This document shows, in pieces, positions 62,701-64,000 of a stretch of 64,000 nucleotides of DNA. The stretch's first letter is position 1. Every line of letters begins with the position of its first letter. Origin of the DNA: Toxotes chatareus (lineage: Eukaryota; Chordata; Actinopteri; Toxotidae); NCBI GenBank assembly GCA_016801885.1, contig CM028896.1:4092001-4156000 (forward strand). Reading direction: 5' to 3'. Made by a program: the position numbers and the translations under genes. The notes beneath the pieces are model-generated. The model was not told the origin of the DNA. It searched no databases and worked only from the letters and a program-made list of their open reading frames with translations.

Positions 62701-64000
62701 AAGTGCACCTCTCACTCTTTGTGTTTGTGTGTGTGCTCACCCCGAAAGGACATCTATTTGCACAGCCCCAATGTGCGGTGGGAGGACATCGTTGGCCTGG
62801 AGGACGCCAAGCGATTAGTCAAAGAGGCCGTCGTCTATCCCATTAAGGTGCGGCCGCTGCCCGAGCACGCTGGTATTTCAGCACCGGTCACCCGTCTTCG
62901 ATTCTGAATACATCTCCTTTAAAGGGCTTAAAGAGAAGGAAGGGAGCAGGGTCAGGCCAGTTTGTTAGGGTGACATTAAATCTATATCTGGGATAATATG
63001 GTAACACACATACATAGATGGATTGATAGGCAAGGAGGCAAGCAGACACACATGGAATGCCATGAAGAATTTATATACATAGCCACATTAACACAATCTT
63101 GCCTCCGCATACAGAAATTTCACATAAAGATAAAAGCCATTGCACAAACACATTAGTACACAGACAGAAAATACATACACACGCTTCTATCATCATCACC
63201 CAGACCTTTCTCATGGATATGATGACAACAAATCAGGTTGTCTGCATCCTCTTGACATTTACAGACGGAGATGAGGACGGATGTGTCTATCTTCTATTCA
63301 GACGGTCTGTTTTATTGAGTAACACCGTCCCTCCACCTTCCCACAATCCCTAACTTCTGTCTCCATTATTATTCATTCTCTGGGCTATAAGGTCAGTGTG
63401 GTGATTTGAGTCAGCCCCTGTTTGCCACCTAAAATTCAGACTGATTTGTGGTTTGTGGTATTTGCAGCACTGACTCAGCTATACATCAGGCAAATCAGCT
63501 TCCTTTGCACACAGCTCAGCTTCTTATTAGTCTGCAGAAAATGGAAATACATGTTACGTTACTGGAAGTTGATAATAAGTTCACAGCTATTAATTATTTC
63601 CATATTGAAATGTAAGATAATTTACCAAAGGATTATGTCTAGGCTGTTGTAGTTTCCATATTTCTCTCTCACTGCTTTTATCACCCCCCTCTTTTCCTAT
63701 CTGCCTTGTCCTTTTTTCTTTCCTTTACTGAATTTTTTTCTCCCTTCTGTCACTTTTTTCCTTCCCGTCCTCTGTCTTTACAGTATCCCCAGCTGTTTAC
63801 AGGTATCCTGTCTCCGTGGAAGGGCTTACTGCTCTACGGCCCCCCAGGTAAGACCTCCAGTGCTGTAAACCTGATGGAGGAAAAAACATGTTCTTCTATG
63901 AAGAATTTTAAGTGCTATGTTTTAGAATTCTATCTGACCAGGTACAGGAAAGACCCTGCTGGCCAAGGCTGTGGCCACGGAGTGTAAGACGACCTTCTTC
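59714..64000 (+). CDS. katnal2: Katanin p60 ATPase-containing subunit A-like 2, 5' part (11 coding exons, truncated by window end)
   Basis: Encodes a microtubule-severing AAA ATPase of the katanin p60 family. Exons: 59714-59767, 60594-60664, 60941-61107, 61281-61317, 61427-61517, 61628-61726, 62044-62115, 62292-62369, 62749-62847, 63784-63847, 63942-64000. All junctions are GT-AG and the phases join to 891 nt, 297 aa with no stop. The N-terminus MMELSYQ matches human MELSYQT; two tandem ATGs (59714, 59717) are possible starts. A LisH dimerisation motif lies at about residues 27-54. A poorly conserved linker (about 95-190) precedes LLKPLSGFSGMSGEMREL. The AAA module begins at IVGLEDAKRLVKEAVVYP, with Walker A GPPGTGKT at 275-282. 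Walker B and the rest lie beyond 64000. An inverted copy of exon 9 lies upstream of the gene. Confidence 0.96.
60594..60664 (+). CDS. katnal2: katnal2 coding exon 2, first half of LisH (residues 19-42)
   Basis: 71 nt encoding DELRTEMRRKSLLILIYHHL then MGQ and a split Gly. CAACAG acceptor and GG|GTCAGT donor. Matches human EMRTEARRKNLLILISHYL. Confidence 0.93.
60941..61107 (+). CDS. katnal2: katnal2 coding exon 3, second half of LisH (residues 42-98)
   Basis: 167 nt encoding YVAAAVALDQETNGGVRRFE, then VCDNIDLEMVLMEYESYHYV and KFQKYPKL. CATCAG acceptor and CAG|GTAACT donor. The RRFEVCDNIDLE block is essentially identical to mammals. Confidence 0.95.
61281..61317 (+). CDS. katnal2: katnal2 coding exon 4, micro-exon (residues 98-110)
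   Basis: Only 37 nt, GENRYTKSGGVK plus a split Arg, in the variable linker. TCAAG acceptor and AG|GTGAGA donor. Supported mainly because it is the only join that keeps exons 3 and 5 in phase. Confidence 0.75.
61427..61517 (+). CDS. katnal2: katnal2 coding exon 5 (residues 110-140)
   Basis: 91 nt encoding SPCSAVKPLPKINPSQSPQS then GNGAKKAATS. The PLPKIN core matches human NLPKIN. The donor AGT|GTACAC is weak, but it is the site that brings exon 6 in at phase 0. Confidence 0.8.
61628..61726 (+). CDS. katnal2: katnal2 coding exon 6 (residues 141-173)
   Basis: 99 nt encoding ENGSSVPPETSQFGLNVSSI then KNGPVGEVAMNKK. ACCCAG acceptor and AAG|GTACTG donor. QFGLNVSSI aligns with human NFGLHISRI. Confidence 0.85.
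62044..62115 (+). CDS. katnal2: katnal2 coding exon 7 (residues 174-197)
   Basis: 72 nt encoding GQITDGKGSIHEAVKGAGID then SDHM. GTCTTAG acceptor and ATG|GTAATT donor. Resembles human LLTDAIKGAT. Confidence 0.85.
62292..62369 (+). CDS. katnal2: katnal2 coding exon 8 (residues 198-223)
   Basis: 78 nt encoding ERLLKPLSGFSGMSGEMREL then AAIINR. GTTGCAG acceptor and AGG|GTACTA donor. Confidence 0.94.
62700..63430 (+). repeat. Right arm of large inverted repeat (katnal2 exon 9 and 5' part of the following intron)
   Basis: This is the functional copy, containing exon 9 with intact splice sites. The spacer between the arms is about 3.4 kb and contains the katnal2 promoter and exons 1-8. Confidence 0.88.
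62749..62847 (+). CDS. katnal2: katnal2 coding exon 9, start of AAA module (residues 224-256)
   Basis: 99 nt encoding DIYLHSPNVRWEDIVGLEDA then KRLVKEAVVYPIK. CGAAAG acceptor and AAG|GTGCGG donor. This exon and the intron after it are duplicated in reverse orientation upstream of the gene. Confidence 0.95.
63784..63847 (+). CDS. katnal2: katnal2 coding exon 10 (residues 257-278)
   Basis: 64 nt encoding YPQLFTGILSPWKGLLLYG then PP and a split Gly. It ends inside Walker A. TTTACAG acceptor and CAG|GTAAGA donor. Confidence 0.96.
63942..64000 (+). CDS. katnal2: katnal2 coding exon 11, truncated by window end (residues 278-297)
   Basis: Completes Walker A as G|TGKT and continues LLAKAVATECKTTFF to the last base. 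GACCAG acceptor. The exon's 3' end lies outside the window. Confidence 0.95.

Noticed and set aside
1..64000. CRISPR arrays, bacterial operons or phage-type defence systems
   Set aside because: The window is spliced vertebrate DNA; no regularly spaced repeats with unique spacers were seen.

Overview
The window is vertebrate nuclear DNA, almost certainly from a ray-finned (teleost) fish. The coding exons are short, intron-split and bounded by canonical GT-AG sites. Non-coding DNA carries abundant CA/TG microsatellites and several interspersed repeats of types I recognise from teleost genomes. Three protein-coding genes can be built exon by exon with matching reading phases: galt (minus strand, complete, 11 coding exons, 370 aa), sigmar1 (plus strand, complete, 5 coding exons, 222 aa) and katnal2 (plus strand, first 11 coding exons, cut by the window end just after the Walker A motif). 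Identifications come from remembered family sequences; no database search was run.

Layout: 1-31158 holds no gene that I can identify. It contains microsatellites, pyrimidine- or purine-rich tracts, dispersed repeat copies, a few AT-rich stretches that could be conserved non-coding elements, and one orphan candidate exon at 28811-28960. galt occupies 31159-54638 and reads leftward, with large introns that hold a tRNA-derived SINE-like head, other repeats and perfect short palindromes. A 569-bp interval (54639-55207) separates the galt and sigmar1 start codons and looks like a shared divergent promoter. sigmar1 runs 55208-56710. katnal2 starts at 59714 and continues past 64000.

The genes are functionally unrelated: galactose metabolism (Leloir pathway), an ER chaperone/ligand receptor, and a microtubule-severing AAA ATPase. 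The head-to-head galt/sigmar1 pair is also found in mammals (human 9p13.3, from memory), so this is an old linkage; katnal2 next door is not part of the human block.

The most unusual structure is a large imperfect inverted repeat. About 0.7 kb containing katnal2 exon 9 and the start of its following intron (about 62700-63430) is present in reverse orientation upstream of the gene (about 58590-59285). The upstream copy of the exon keeps its 99-nt length but has a stop codon and no usable acceptor. The arms enclose the promoter and first eight exons of katnal2.
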